From Candidatus Harrysmithiimonas galli (lineage in GTDB: Bacteria > Bacillota > Bacilli > CAJFEE01), in NCBI GenBank assembly GCA_904373265.1, contig CAJFEE010000009.1, forward strand, positions 33,058 through 97,057: DNA of 64,000 nt, read 5' to 3'. Under the pieces are notes generated by a model. That model was not told the origin of the DNA, made no database searches, and saw only the letters and a list, made by a program, of their open reading frames with translations. The position numbers and the translations under genes are program-made. Each line of letters opens with the position of its first letter. Within the stretch, counting starts at the first letter, position 1. Of this stretch, positions 1-8,789 are shown in pieces.

Positions 1-1
1 A

Positions 2-82
2 ATGGCTGTTGAAATGGTCAGTGACATGTTACCAGCCACACAGCATCCAACCTTGGGACAACATATTGATGTAAAAGCTTGA
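2..82 (+). CDS. C-terminal end of an unidentified gene cut by the window edge
   Basis: An open frame enters from the left edge and ends in TGA at 80-82, giving a last 26 residues ending in GQHIDVKA. A rho-independent terminator follows 8 bases later, which supports a real gene end. Too little is visible to name a product; the ATG at position 2 is probably an internal methionine. Confidence 0.4.
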   Translation: MAVEMVSDMLPATQHPTLGQHIDVKA

Positions 83-89
83 CAAACAA

Positions 90-125
90 AAAACGAGCAG
101 AGATCTTTTCCCCAGCTCGTTTTCT
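90..125 (+). terminator. Rho-independent terminator
   Basis: Inverted arms AAACGAGC and GCTCGTTT enclose a loop of about 14 bases and run into a T-rich tail. It sits just after the stop of the partial gene at the left edge. Confidence 0.7.
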
Positions 126-202
126 CATTAGAATCACTAAAAGCAATCTCATAAAGATTATACTTACAATGTAATATCTTCATTCAACAAACTGAAAACA
201 AC

Positions 203-272
203 AAAATCCCAGCTCAAGAATCTAGAGTCTGTGCAGAAATTTCATGGCACCTTAGTACTGGGATTTTCTTTT
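203..272. terminator. Long-loop hairpin, possible second terminator or small RNA end
   Basis: Arms AAAATCCCAG (203-212) and CTGGGATTTT (258-267) are perfect complements, followed by CTTTTG. The 45-base loop holds a second small stem (GTGC...GCAC), so the whole may fold as a structured RNA. No gene lies between it and the previous terminator. Confidence 0.45.
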
Positions 273-383
273 GTGTCAAAAAACATATACTCAAAGCCAA
301 AAACTTTATTTTCACATTCTAATCTCTTATAGAACCTGACCATTCAAATACAATTCATTGTATCCCATTTAAAACGAAAAATT

Positions 384-416
384 AAAAACGACCGAAGTGA
401 ACTTCGATCGTTTTTT
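384..416. terminator. Bidirectional terminator
   Basis: A hairpin pairs AAAACGA-CGAAGT with ACTTCG-TCGTTTT, with A-run on the left and T-run on the right, so it can work on both strands. On the minus strand it lies 4 bases past the stop of the small winged-helix gene. Confidence 0.75.
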
Positions 417-419
417 CAT

Positions 420-596
420 TTATTTTACAGTATAAAAACAACGTTTGGGAGAAACAATGACCTCTTCTGCTTTCAATGCTTGAATTGCCTTATCAACTTC
501 TTTTTTATCCAATCTGGATTTTTCGGCAATTTCACCCGCTTTCATCGGCTCACTATTCTCCTTCAATGTGTGTAAGACCATCTCTTTTGCATCCAT
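420..596 (-). CDS. Small winged-helix-like DNA-binding protein (58 aa)
   Basis: A 58-residue protein starting MDAKEMVLHTLKENSEPMK and ending KRCFYTVK. Residues about 17-45 (AGEIAEKSRLDKKEVDKAIQ) read as a helix-turn-helix and the rest as a short wing, as in stand-alone winged-helix proteins of Firmicutes. The start is fixed by an AAAGGAGG ribosome site 8 bases upstream, and a terminator follows the stop. It stands alone, so its target is unknown. A regulator role is inferred from the fold only. Confidence 0.75.
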   Translation of the reverse strand: MDAKEMVLHTLKENSEPMKAGEIAEKSRLDKKEVDKAIQALKAEEVIVSPKRCFYTVK

Positions 597-998
597 TATT
601 TTTTTCCTCCTTTATTTTTTAACATAATTTTACAAAAAGGAAACGCCGACTTGTATATCTTTCCTTTGATCATAAACAGTTGCATCATTCATTGCCTAAA
701 AGAAAGGAAAAATATATTTTACAAATATTGATTGAGCTCTACTTCTAGGCACACAAAAAACATATAAACCAAAAAAAAATCCATTTTAAAATCTTAAAAA
801 TACTTTTTTAATGATGATTCATCATTTTTTATTTTACGAATCGCTTGATACTGTCTTAACAAAAGATTTTATAAAAGGAAATAGCGGAAACAATTGAATA
901 GATAATAAAATAGATCTAAAAACCATCCATTCGCATTTTATTACGACAAGTACTTTTCCTATCATTTGTTCATATCATACTCATACAGTCATTTGATT

Positions 999-1919
999 TT
1001 ACAACGCCTCATATATTTCTTTAGTCACTGGCGTTGTGATTCCTAGTTTTACTCCATAGTCTAAAATCGCTTTACCAAACAACTCTTTTTCATTTTTCTT
1101 TTCCTTTTGGAGATAATCTCTTTGAAAAGAAGTGGTTGCATGGTAATCAAATTTTTTGGCTAAGTGAAAGGAGCGTTCTACCACATCTTCATCTAGTTGA
1201 ATACCTAAATGGCATGCAATTTGTTCAATTTCTCTCATAATTCCCAAAATAGCTTGGCTGGTTTTTTCACCTTCATATACCTGACCAACGGTTTGATTAT
1301 ATCTTGCCGTTACAAGTGCATATGGGGCGATATACATATACTTTGTCCAAATTTCCTTTAAATGATTCTTTGTAAAAACATATCGGACATTGGCTTGATG
1401 CAGCAATGCTGTCCACTGATCTGGCAAATGTGCAGGATGCTTTAGATCTGGTCCGAAAATCAGCTTTGGACTTCCACCCGTTTCTACAACAACACCTGGT
1501 TTTTCAATCCATGATAAAATATAAATACAAGCTGGATATATGATGGCATCTGGTAAAATGGCGCGTACACGTTCATAAATTCCGACACCATTTAGCAAAG
1601 GTAAAATTTCCGTTTTGGAATGAATTTTATCCTTTAGCTGTACTACGACCTCTTCCAAATCATACGATTTCACCGCTATAAGTACAAGATCAACAATCGG
1701 TAATTCAGAAATTGACATAAGCGTATCCGTCGGGTAAATGATATGAGTTTTGCCATCCTCTGCCAGTTTCAGTTGCAATCCAGATTGCCCCATCGCATGT
1801 AAATGTGCCCCACGTGCGACAAAATATACTTGTAAATCTTGATTAGAGTCCATAAGTTGTGCCAGTTTGCCACCGTAATAGCCACCGACACCTCCCAAAC
1901 CGATAATTGCAATTTTCAT
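999..1919 (-). CDS. panE: 2-dehydropantoate 2-reductase (ketopantoate reductase)
   Basis: A 306-residue ApbA/PanE-family enzyme, expected to reduce 2-dehydropantoate to pantoate with NADPH in pantothenate synthesis. The N-terminus MKIAIIGLGGVGGYYGGKL carries the Rossmann GxGxxG motif; the middle has LLNGVG, the conserved asparagine region of the family, and the second half is the helical C-terminal domain. Length matches the family. I chose the ATG at 1919 because the glycine motif then falls at the usual position; an in-frame ATG 11 codons upstream is the alternative, and neither has a strong ribosome site. No other pantothenate gene is nearby, so it could also be a paralogue acting on another 2-keto acid. 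Confidence 0.85.
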   Translation of the reverse strand: MKIAIIGLGGVGGYYGGKLAQLMDSNQDLQVYFVARGAHLHAMGQSGLQLKLAEDGKTHIIYPTDTLMSISELPIVDLVLIAVKSYDLEEVVVQLKDKIHSKTEILPLLNGVGIYERVRAILPDAIIYPACIYILSWIEKPGVVVETGGSPKLIFGPDLKHPAHLPDQWTALLHQANVRYVFTKNHLKEIWTKYMYIAPYALVTARYNQTVGQVYEGEKTSQAILGIMREIEQIACHLGIQLDEDVVERSFHLAKKFDYHATTSFQRDYLQKEKKNEKELFGKAILDYGVKLGITTPVTKEIYEAL

Positions 1920-2227
1920 TGTGATTGTTTCGAAAAAGCCATCTCCATACAAAATCTTTACATAAAACTAAAAATATTCAAATATTTTATATTTATAAAT
2001 ACATCAGATGATCCAGCTTTATATGGATTGACTACCGAAACTTCCCCCCTATTTCAATTTCAATCGAATTTTTTCTTATAATGATATAAAACAAAATATT
2101 TTTCATTGTATACAGGAAAAATGAATCATAAAATTCTCGACACTACACAAATGCTTTACTTCTTGAAAACACAATATTTTCATCCTTCATTCGACAAGAA
2201 ATATAAAATTTCCCAGGAAATTACCAT

Positions 2228-3598
2228 CTATGATTTTTTGATTGCTTCATGCAAAATTCTACCATCTCCACCCCAAACATCCATATCCAACAAATAAGAA
2301 ACCGTTGGGACAAGATCAACCAATTCAACAGCCTGTAAATCGGTATCTGGTATAATGGAATTTCCATACATAAACAAAATATTTTGATAAGTGGATGCTC
2401 TAGGATTATAACCAGAAGTCGCATCTGGTGCATCCAAATACACAATATCTTCGGCATGAAAACCGTCCATAAACCGAAATCCGGACTTTCCCTCAACAGC
2501 CATAGCAATCCCCACATCGGCATGAATTTTTTTCAAATCATTTCGAGTATGGATTTCCTTTATACCATAAATTCCCGCTTCCTTCAGTTCTTCAAGAATT
2601 TCTCGGACATGCTTTTCAGTTGCCAAATGATTATTTTTCACATAAAGATAAGCCCCATTTCCAGTACTCTGAAAACAGGCCTGATAATCAATATACGTTC
2701 CACGATTGGCAATCAAATCCTCCCGTTCTAAAATATTGTTTAAATACACATGTGTATGAATATCAATTTGGCTATTTACACTGACAAAAATAAAGACAGT
2801 ATCTGAAAAAATCTTTGCTTGCTTTGTTATGTCTATCATCTTTTCCAAGAGATCATTATACTTTTGTAAAACATATTTCTGCTGATCACCATAACAAACT
2901 CCATACTTTTTTTGCAGCTTGCGAAGCGCATTTAGGCGCAACAGCAATAAATGCGGCTTTTTTCTTTGCAAAGTTCGACAAGCAATTTGGCTATAAAACG
3001 AGTCCTGCATATACTCTGGTATTTTTTTATCAACTGGTATGTAACGAAGCTCTTGTGACAACAAAAATATCGGGCTTCCTGCACGCAGCAGTTTCAAATG
3101 GTGATTTTCACTCTTTAACGCTGTAATCTCAGGGATATTGTATGTTATCACACTGTTTCCAGTAACTGGCCAGTTTAATGCAGCCGTTTTGAAATGCCTT
3201 TCCTGCATAAAATCATAAATGGCTTTTCGCTTCATTTCACTGCAATAGTTATACCAAATTTTTTGCTCATCTGAAATCCCAGGTTGAAATGGCTGATTAT
3301 GGATAATTCCATGTTGATTCGGGTAGACTCCTGTAACCAAAGATGTCAAAACTGGATAAGTCATTGTCGGATAAATCGATGTCAATTGATCGGAATAAGC
3401 ACCTTCTATCTTTAATTTCTGGAATATCGGGAATTTTATTATATTTTGGAAATCCCCTCGTAGTAATCCCTCTACAGCAATGATTACGATATGACGGGCT
3501 TTTTCCTTTCCAGTAAATTTTGCCTGCTTTAATTGGTCGATGCTTTTTTTCATCAGATGCTTAAAGCTAAACTTCCCTGAATCTTGTATTTCCATCAT
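2228..3598 (-). CDS. Type I phosphodiesterase/alkaline phosphatase-fold protein with degenerate metal site
   Basis: A 456-residue cytosolic-looking protein (no signal peptide) of the phosphodiesterase/nucleotide pyrophosphatase family. The family core YPTMTYPVLTSLVTGVYP (about residues 76-93) and HGIIHNQP follow the usual order, and the C-terminal part VELVDLVPTVSYLLDM matches the family end. What is odd is the metal ligands: the first-strand Asp is Glu43 in VIIAVEGL, the Asp-His of the usual SDHG motif is replaced around VSVNSQ, and the late THGY-type motif reads TSGYNP. Thr80 of the nucleophile motif remains. It may be a pseudoenzyme or bind metal differently. Stands alone. Confidence 0.75.
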   Translation of the reverse strand: MMEIQDSGKFSFKHLMKKSIDQLKQAKFTGKEKARHIVIIAVEGLLRGDFQNIIKFPIFQKLKIEGAYSDQLTSIYPTMTYPVLTSLVTGVYPNQHGIIHNQPFQPGISDEQKIWYNYCSEMKRKAIYDFMQERHFKTAALNWPVTGNSVITYNIPEITALKSENHHLKLLRAGSPIFLLSQELRYIPVDKKIPEYMQDSFYSQIACRTLQRKKPHLLLLRLNALRKLQKKYGVCYGDQQKYVLQKYNDLLEKMIDITKQAKIFSDTVFIFVSVNSQIDIHTHVYLNNILEREDLIANRGTYIDYQACFQSTGNGAYLYVKNNHLATEKHVREILEELKEAGIYGIKEIHTRNDLKKIHADVGIAMAVEGKSGFRFMDGFHAEDIVYLDAPDATSGYNPRASTYQNILFMYGNSIIPDTDLQAVELVDLVPTVSYLLDMDVWGGDGRILHEAIKKS

Positions 3599-3599
3599 A

Positions 3600-4030
3600 C
3601 AGCCTCCCTTTTCATGCCCTATATTTCTCTTTCATTTTATACATAAAGTAAACCATTCGACCAATCTTTTATTTGACAGATAAAAAATACATAAAACATT
3701 TCGGATATTAATAAAATTTGGTGTTTTTTATGTGAATCCTGCTTAGAGAAATCATTGAATCGCAGATGCATTGGTCTGTTATAATTGATCGTACCTGTTC
3801 AAAAAGCCATCCAGATAAAAAATATACCCAGTTATATGACATCAGAAAAGATGATTTTTGTGCTGAAAATACAAATTTTATAAATAATGAAACAGACATA
3901 AAAACATTGTCGGTTTTTCATATGATATATTTTCTCTTATCCTTGTAAAGATGAAAATTTTGGTGTGTTATTTAAGAGTTTACCACAGACAAAAAATCAA
4001 CGGCTGCTGTCTAAACAATATCTACATTTT
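3600..4030. other. Intergenic region without a recognisable gene
   Basis: AT-rich spacer between two minus-strand genes. Short open frames occur on both strands but lack ribosome sites and protein-like composition; I see no RNA gene. Confidence 0.5.
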
Positions 4031-4702
4031 TTATTGGTACCATTGCACAATATCTTCCCGCTTTTGGCGAGTTTTTTCACGCTTTGGTTCAACTGCACGA
4101 TAACCGAATGCAAGCATATAAGACAAACCAAAATGCTTGGGATCCATCATGCCTGTTTCAACCAAAAATTTTTCAGCTGCTTCTTGATTGAACCCTTCAA
4201 TTGGACAAGTATCTATGCCCAATTCAGCCGCAGCCGTCAGCAAATTCCCCATCATAATATAGGTTTGTTTACAAGCCCAATCAAAAATGGCTCGGTCACT
4301 TTCCAGTAAATTTAGATCTGTCTTCTGAAAAACTTTCATCCGCTCAATTTTTGCCTTTGCAGCTTCCTCATCCATTTTTTGGACCGTTCGGATAAAATTC
4401 CATGTCCGTTTGGAAGAATAGATCATATCTTCCTTTTTTCGTGCCAAAACAACGATAAAATGACTAGCCGTTTTTAATGTATCTTGTGCACCCCATGTGA
4501 AAGCCAGCATTTTCTCCCGGATTCCATAATCTTGTACAACCAAAATTTTCCATGGTTCCATTCCCATGGAGCTCGGAGAAAGCCGTGCAACCTCAAGCAG
4601 AGTATCAAATTGATCAGATGGAATTTTTCGACTCGGATCCATTTGTTTACAAGCATGACGCATTTGATATCGTTTGATTATTTCTTCTTGTTTCTTTTTC
4701 AT
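4031..4702 (-). CDS. NAD(P)H-dependent nitroreductase family protein
   Basis: A 223-residue FMN-dependent oxidoreductase of the nitroreductase superfamily. N-terminal ARLSPSSMGMEPWKILVV is the FMN-binding and dimer motif of the NfsB-like branch, and GNLLTAAAELGIDTCPIEGF near residue 155 is the second conserved block. Such enzymes reduce nitro compounds, quinones or flavins with NAD(P)H in the cytosol; the true substrate is not visible. The start at 4702 is supported by AAAGGAGG 9 bases upstream; the frame stays open further upstream but without another ribosome site. The neighbour on the same strand, upstream, is an MFS exporter separated by a terminator, so they are not one operon. Confidence 0.9.
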   Translation of the reverse strand: MKKKQEEIIKRYQMRHACKQMDPSRKIPSDQFDTLLEVARLSPSSMGMEPWKILVVQDYGIREKMLAFTWGAQDTLKTASHFIVVLARKKEDMIYSSKRTWNFIRTVQKMDEEAAKAKIERMKVFQKTDLNLLESDRAIFDWACKQTYIMMGNLLTAAAELGIDTCPIEGFNQEAAEKFLVETGMMDPKHFGLSYMLAFGYRAVEPKREKTRQKREDIVQWYQ

Positions 4703-4798
4703 GACTGAAAGCCTCCTTTGCCTTAGTATAACGAGAAGCTGACTTTGGTTCAATTTTTCCGCCATATAATCTGACAATCCCTTCCACTTATTCAAACA

Positions 4799-4862
4799 AA
4801 AAAGCCAGAAACAAATTCAAATGCCCTTTTCTAAAGCATTTCAATGGATTCTGGCTTTCATA
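4799..4862 (-). terminator. Terminator of the MFS exporter gene
   Basis: On the minus strand AAAGCCAGAA pairs with TTCTGGCTTT over a long imperfect stem and runs into TTTTTT. It begins 11 bases after the exporter stop codon. Confidence 0.7.
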
Positions 4863-4872
4863 AAATGATTTC

Positions 4873-6312
4873 TTATTGAATTGAAACTCGCTTAATAAAC
4901 AGTGAAACAATAAATGCGATGACTGCAAAAACAAAGACAAAGAAAAATGAACTTTTTACACCGGCTGCCAACGCTTCCATTATAACAGCAGGTGCATCTG
5001 GATTTTCTACGGTTTGCATATATTTCATTTGTCCAGCGGTCATCGTACTAATTGCCAGTGCAGTTCCCATTGCTCCAGCAATTTGTTGCAGTGTATTCAT
5101 AATTGCAGTTCCGTCTGGATACATCTGTTTAGGCAACTGATTTAACCCGTTTGTTTGAGCTGGCATAATGACAAGTGCAATACAAACCAAAAGACAAATA
5201 TGTAAAATCACAATGAGCCAAACTGGCGTCTCAGTAGAAATCACAAAAAAGAAAACAAACGAAACAATCGACATTCCAAGTGTACCAAAAAGAACGAGCC
5301 ATTTTGGACCGAATAAATCAAATAAACGTCCAGTAACCAATGACATCAAACCATTGATTAAGCCACCTGGCAAAAGCACCAATCCTGCAACCAATGCACT
5401 GAGTAGTAAAGCACTTTTTAAATAAATCGGTAAAAGCACCGCCGTTCCCAATATAACAAACATACAAATAAAGGCAAGCAAAATCCCAAGGACAAACATC
5501 GGATGCTTCAGTACGCGAATGTTTAACACTGGCTTTTCCAGTTTAAGCTGGCGAATAATAAACAGTGCCAATCCAATAAATCCAATGATGAGCGTCAACC
5601 ATACACGCGGTTCAGCCCATGATTCCAATCCTCCTTCAGCCGAACTGAATCCAAATACCAGTCCGCCAAATCCAATTGTAGATAAAACAATGGAGAGCAC
5701 GTCAATTTTTGGACGGGTAATGACAGAAATATTTTCCACATATTTCATACCAACCAAAAGTGGAATCAATAATAAAATCAGACAGACCCAGAAAATAAGC
5801 TTCCAATGCATCGCCTCAATTAAAAATCCGGAAAACGTCGGACCGACTGCTGGAGCTAGTAAAATAACAAGTGATACAAGTCCCATTGCAGAACCACGTT
5901 TATGAATTGGAATAATCAATAAAATAACATTCGTCATTAAGGGTAGGAGAAGACCCGTCCCCAATGCCTGAATCACACGCGCAACAAGCAACCATGCAAA
6001 ACTCGGAGCCAATGCACCAAAAAGTGTTCCAAATAAAGATAAAAGCACTGACCCTAAAAACAACTGACGCGTGGTAAACCACTGAATCAACAATGCTGTG
6101 ACAGGTAGAAAAATTCCCAATGTCAATAAATATCCAGTCGTCAGCCATTGTACCTCTGCTGCACCAATTCCATATTCAGTCATAATGTTTGTAAATGCCA
6201 TATTCAATGCCGTTTCACTAAAAAGACCGATAAATCCCGCCATTAAAAGCGCAAACATAATCGCTCCTTTTTTTATATTTGGATGTTCAGCCATAATCTG
6301 TTGATTGTCCAA
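4873..6312 (-). CDS. Major facilitator drug exporter, DHA2 (14-helix) family
   Basis: A 479-residue membrane protein with about 14 hydrophobic segments, the size and layout of EmrB/QacA-type proton-driven drug exporters. Seen motifs include LTTGYLLTLGIFLPV in helix 2, ARVIQALGTGLLLPLMTN (motif C-like region before helix 5) and APAVGPTFSGFL. The start is a TTG at 6312 placed 7 bases after AGGAGG; a longer frame upstream has no ribosome site. A good sigma-A promoter lies 76-106 bases upstream and a hairpin terminator follows, so it is probably monocistronic. The substrate is unknown; export of toxic organic compounds is the family norm. No regulator gene is adjacent. Confidence 0.9.
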   Translation of the reverse strand: MDNQQIMAEHPNIKKGAIMFALLMAGFIGLFSETALNMAFTNIMTEYGIGAAEVQWLTTGYLLTLGIFLPVTALLIQWFTTRQLFLGSVLLSLFGTLFGALAPSFAWLLVARVIQALGTGLLLPLMTNVILLIIPIHKRGSAMGLVSLVILLAPAVGPTFSGFLIEAMHWKLIFWVCLILLLIPLLVGMKYVENISVITRPKIDVLSIVLSTIGFGGLVFGFSSAEGGLESWAEPRVWLTLIIGFIGLALFIIRQLKLEKPVLNIRVLKHPMFVLGILLAFICMFVILGTAVLLPIYLKSALLLSALVAGLVLLPGGLINGLMSLVTGRLFDLFGPKWLVLFGTLGMSIVSFVFFFVISTETPVWLIVILHICLLVCIALVIMPAQTNGLNQLPKQMYPDGTAIMNTLQQIAGAMGTALAISTMTAGQMKYMQTVENPDAPAVIMEALAAGVKSSFFFVFVFAVIAFIVSLFIKRVSIQ

Positions 6313-6387
6313 AAAAATCCCTCCTAATTCTACAAGTAAAAATAAAATGAAACATTCCACTCTATCCTTTTATTATGCTAAGCAAGC

Positions 6388-6418
6388 ATTATAACATAAC
6401 AATCTGTTTATACGTCAA
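6388..6418 (-). promoter_or_regulatory. Sigma-A-type promoter of the MFS exporter
   Basis: On the minus strand TTGACG (6413-6418) and TATAAT (6388-6393) are separated by 19 bases, slightly wide. The spacer holds AACAGATTGTTATGTTATAAT with partial dyad symmetry that could be an operator. Confidence 0.55.
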
Positions 6419-6528
6419 TTATTTGCTTCTGAAAAATCCTCTAAAAAATACATTTCTATAAAAAGGAAAAAGCATTTGAAATTCTCCTAAGCTTACCCAA
6501 TCTTTATACACTGAAACATATGACCTGC

Positions 6529-7092
6529 TTAAATTTTTCGTTGCATATGATCATAAATATGACCGGAAAGTATCATTTGTCCCATTGTTACAAAGCCTAG
6601 ACGCGTATATAATCTTTTGGCATGTAAATTGGCTTGATCGCAATTCAGCCCCATTACTGTTTCACCTGCCAAAGCAGCCTTTTGTGGTGCTGCCTGTAAC
6701 AACCGTGTACCAATTTGCTGCCCGCGAAAATCTGGATGCGTTACAATACTGTCAATATACCATTCTCCTGGAAAAGTTTCCGCATCAACAAACACTTTAT
6801 CCTCTGCTTGTAAACCATAGCGAACACCGATTTTTGTCCAAGCCTGATCTATCGTTGGTTCTTGGACTCCTCGGTAACCGCATAATAAACCGGCAACTTT
6901 CTTTTTTGCTTCGTAAACCAGTAAGTTCCGATAGCCGAAACGGTAATCCTCTGTTTGAATCGCTTGTACGAGAATCTCCCTCAATAAAGACAATGGATAT
7001 TTTTGTAAAATCGCAAGTTCCATATCTTGCCAAATTAACATAATTAATGGTGCCAACTGATCGGCATCTTCTTTTTTTGCATCACGAATCAT
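6529..7092 (-). CDS. GNAT-family N-acetyltransferase
   Basis: A 187-residue protein with the GNAT fold: the start MIRDAKKEDADQLAPLI is the usual first strand and helix, WYIDSIVTHPDFRGQQIGTRL (about residues 111-131) is motif A with the acetyl-CoA pyrophosphate loop (R/QxxGxG/A form RGQQIGT), and NLHAKRLYTRLGFVTMG is motif B with the conserved tyrosine. It should transfer acetyl from acetyl-CoA to an amine; the substrate cannot be told. Length is typical of the YhhY/RimI-like general group. The gene stands alone between the exporter and a divergent methyltransferase. Confidence 0.88.
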   Translation of the reverse strand: MIRDAKKEDADQLAPLIMLIWQDMELAILQKYPLSLLREILVQAIQTEDYRFGYRNLLVYEAKKKVAGLLCGYRGVQEPTIDQAWTKIGVRYGLQAEDKVFVDAETFPGEWYIDSIVTHPDFRGQQIGTRLLQAAPQKAALAGETVMGLNCDQANLHAKRLYTRLGFVTMGQMILSGHIYDHMQRKI

Positions 7093-7367
7093 AAAAATTT
7101 CTCCCTTTTTGGTTTTTTCCGTTCATTATAACAAAAAGAAGCAAAAATTCGAAACAACATGTTCAAATGACACCAATATTTTGGCTAAATGTGCGCTACA
7201 TCATGGAAAACATATCCGTAGTTTTGTTATAATTAAAATCCAGAGAAAGGATGTCTTTTGAAAAACATCAGACTGTCAATTTAACATCAAACACAAAGTT
7301 AAAAACATGAAGCACCCGAACAGCTTCTTTTGTCTATATCATCATTTATATAAAGAAAGGATAGTCT

Positions 7368-8078
7368 ATGACTTTTTATCAAACACTTGTTACCTACTAT
7401 GACGAAATTTTCCCACTTAATGTGGTTACCCAGCAGTTTCTTTGCAGCATTTTCCCAAAAAACAGCTGCCTTTTGGATATGGGAGCAGGCACTGGAACCA
7501 TGTCGTTGGCATTGCAAAAAAGTGGGAGAAAAATGACGGCTTTTGAACCGGATTCCAGCATGGTTGAGAAAATCAAACAAAAAAACACTGCAGAAACTGA
7601 GCACATCCTGGTCTATCAGAAAGGAATGCTGGAACTTGATGAAATCTCTGAAAGCTTTGATGGCATATATTGTATTGGCAATACACTTGCACATTTGCAA
7701 AATGAACAAGAAATCTTTCGTTTTTTTCAGCAGGTTTATCAGCATTTACATCCCACTGGTATCCTTATACTGCAAACCGTAAACTTTGATCAAATAAAGA
7801 AGCTTAAAACTTTTGAATTCCCAGTGATTCGAAAAGAAAATTGCATATTTATGCGTAAGTATGAACAAAACGGTACATATATTCGGTTTGTGATCACACT
7901 AAAAACTCAAAATGAAAGCCGATCAAATACAACCATTTTATTTCCCGCTTCCTCTCAAACCATTTTACAACTTTTACAAGAAGCTGGATTTTCTCATCTT
8001 CAAACATATGGGAATTTTAAAAAAGAAGCGTTTGAGAAAACGTCATCCGCCTTTATCGTTATCGGACAAAAAGTATAA
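7368..8078 (+). CDS. Class I SAM-dependent methyltransferase
   Basis: A 236-residue cytosolic protein with a class I methyltransferase core. Motif I CLLDMGAGTGTMSLALQ (about residues 34-50) forms the SAM-binding loop, AFEPDSSMVEKI is motif II with the acidic residue at the end of strand 2, and FDGIYCIGNTLAHL is the motif IV region. The start is preceded by AAAGAAAGGA. No substrate-specific domain is visible, so the acceptor (small molecule, tRNA or protein) is unknown. It is convergent with the Crp/Fnr gene; only 17 bases separate their stops. Confidence 0.88.
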   Translation: MTFYQTLVTYYDEIFPLNVVTQQFLCSIFPKNSCLLDMGAGTGTMSLALQKSGRKMTAFEPDSSMVEKIKQKNTAETEHILVYQKGMLELDEISESFDGIYCIGNTLAHLQNEQEIFRFFQQVYQHLHPTGILILQTVNFDQIKKLKTFEFPVIRKENCIFMRKYEQNGTYIRFVITLKTQNESRSNTTILFPASSQTILQLLQEAGFSHLQTYGNFKKEAFEKTSSAFIVIGQKV

Positions 8079-8095
8079 CAGACATCCGTCTAAAG

Positions 8096-8776
8096 CTACT
8101 GCACATACGCTTTTAGCTTTTCATAGTTACAAACAACTATTTTGCGACCAGACATACGAATGTAGTTTTGCTGCTGGAACAAAGAAAGCTTCCGACTCAA
8201 CGTTTCCCTTGTTGTTCCAAGCATGGAAGCCATATCACTTTTATTAAGTGGACACAAAAAAGTATAATCGGAATCTACGGAAACATTTTGTAAAATATAG
8301 GCTGCAATTCGCTGTCCGACATCCTTGCCGGTTACATCTCCAAGCAGCCTTTCTACATTTTCCAAACGCTCACTCATCTGTCTCATCATAGCTAGCATCA
8401 CCTCAGGCGTTCGCATCAAAAATGCCTGAAATGCACTGCCTTTTAACATACAAATTTCTGTATCTTCCAATGCTTTGGCATTTGAAGCAAGCGGACGATT
8501 CAAAAATAAACTAAACTCGCCAAAAAAATCTCCCACATCCAAAATCCGAACAACCTGTTCCCGTCCATTTTCAGAAAGCTGTGTGATTTTTACTCGCCCT
8601 GTTTTTACAACATACAAATTCCCATTCACATCACCAGCCAAAAAAATCAGCTCTCCTTTTTTAAATGAACGGTTTGTAATCATCTGTGAAACTTCCTGTT
8701 TTTGCACTTCCGAAAGCGTTTCAAAAATTGGAACGACCGAGATACAATATTGTCCGCCACATTGCTTACAATTCAT
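8096..8776 (-). CDS. Crp/Fnr-family transcriptional regulator with N-terminal cysteine cluster
   Basis: A 226-residue regulator. Residues about 25-130 form the cyclic-nucleotide-type beta-roll (GELIFLAGDVNGNLYVVKTG, GDFFGEFSLF); a dimer helix follows, then a C-terminal winged helix (KSDMASMLGTTRETLSRKL, about 180-198) that matches the Fnr/Crp recognition helix pattern. Cys3, Cys6 and Cys11 at the very N-terminus look like an Fnr-type iron-sulfur ligand set, so it may sense oxygen or NO; the fourth ligand is not obvious. The ATG at 8776 lies 10 bases after AAAGGA; a GTG three codons upstream overlaps that site and is less likely. Targets are unknown. Confidence 0.9.
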   Translation of the reverse strand: MNCKQCGGQYCISVVPIFETLSEVQKQEVSQMITNRSFKKGELIFLAGDVNGNLYVVKTGRVKITQLSENGREQVVRILDVGDFFGEFSLFLNRPLASNAKALEDTEICMLKGSAFQAFLMRTPEVMLAMMRQMSERLENVERLLGDVTGKDVGQRIAAYILQNVSVDSDYTFLCPLNKSDMASMLGTTRETLSRKLSLFQQQNYIRMSGRKIVVCNYEKLKAYVQ

Positions 8777-8789
8777 TTTAAACACATCC

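Noticed and set aside
4919..5905. Plus-strand open frames of 73-128 codons opposite the MFS exporter
   Set aside because: They are antisense shadows of the membrane-protein gene, with biased composition and no ribosome sites.
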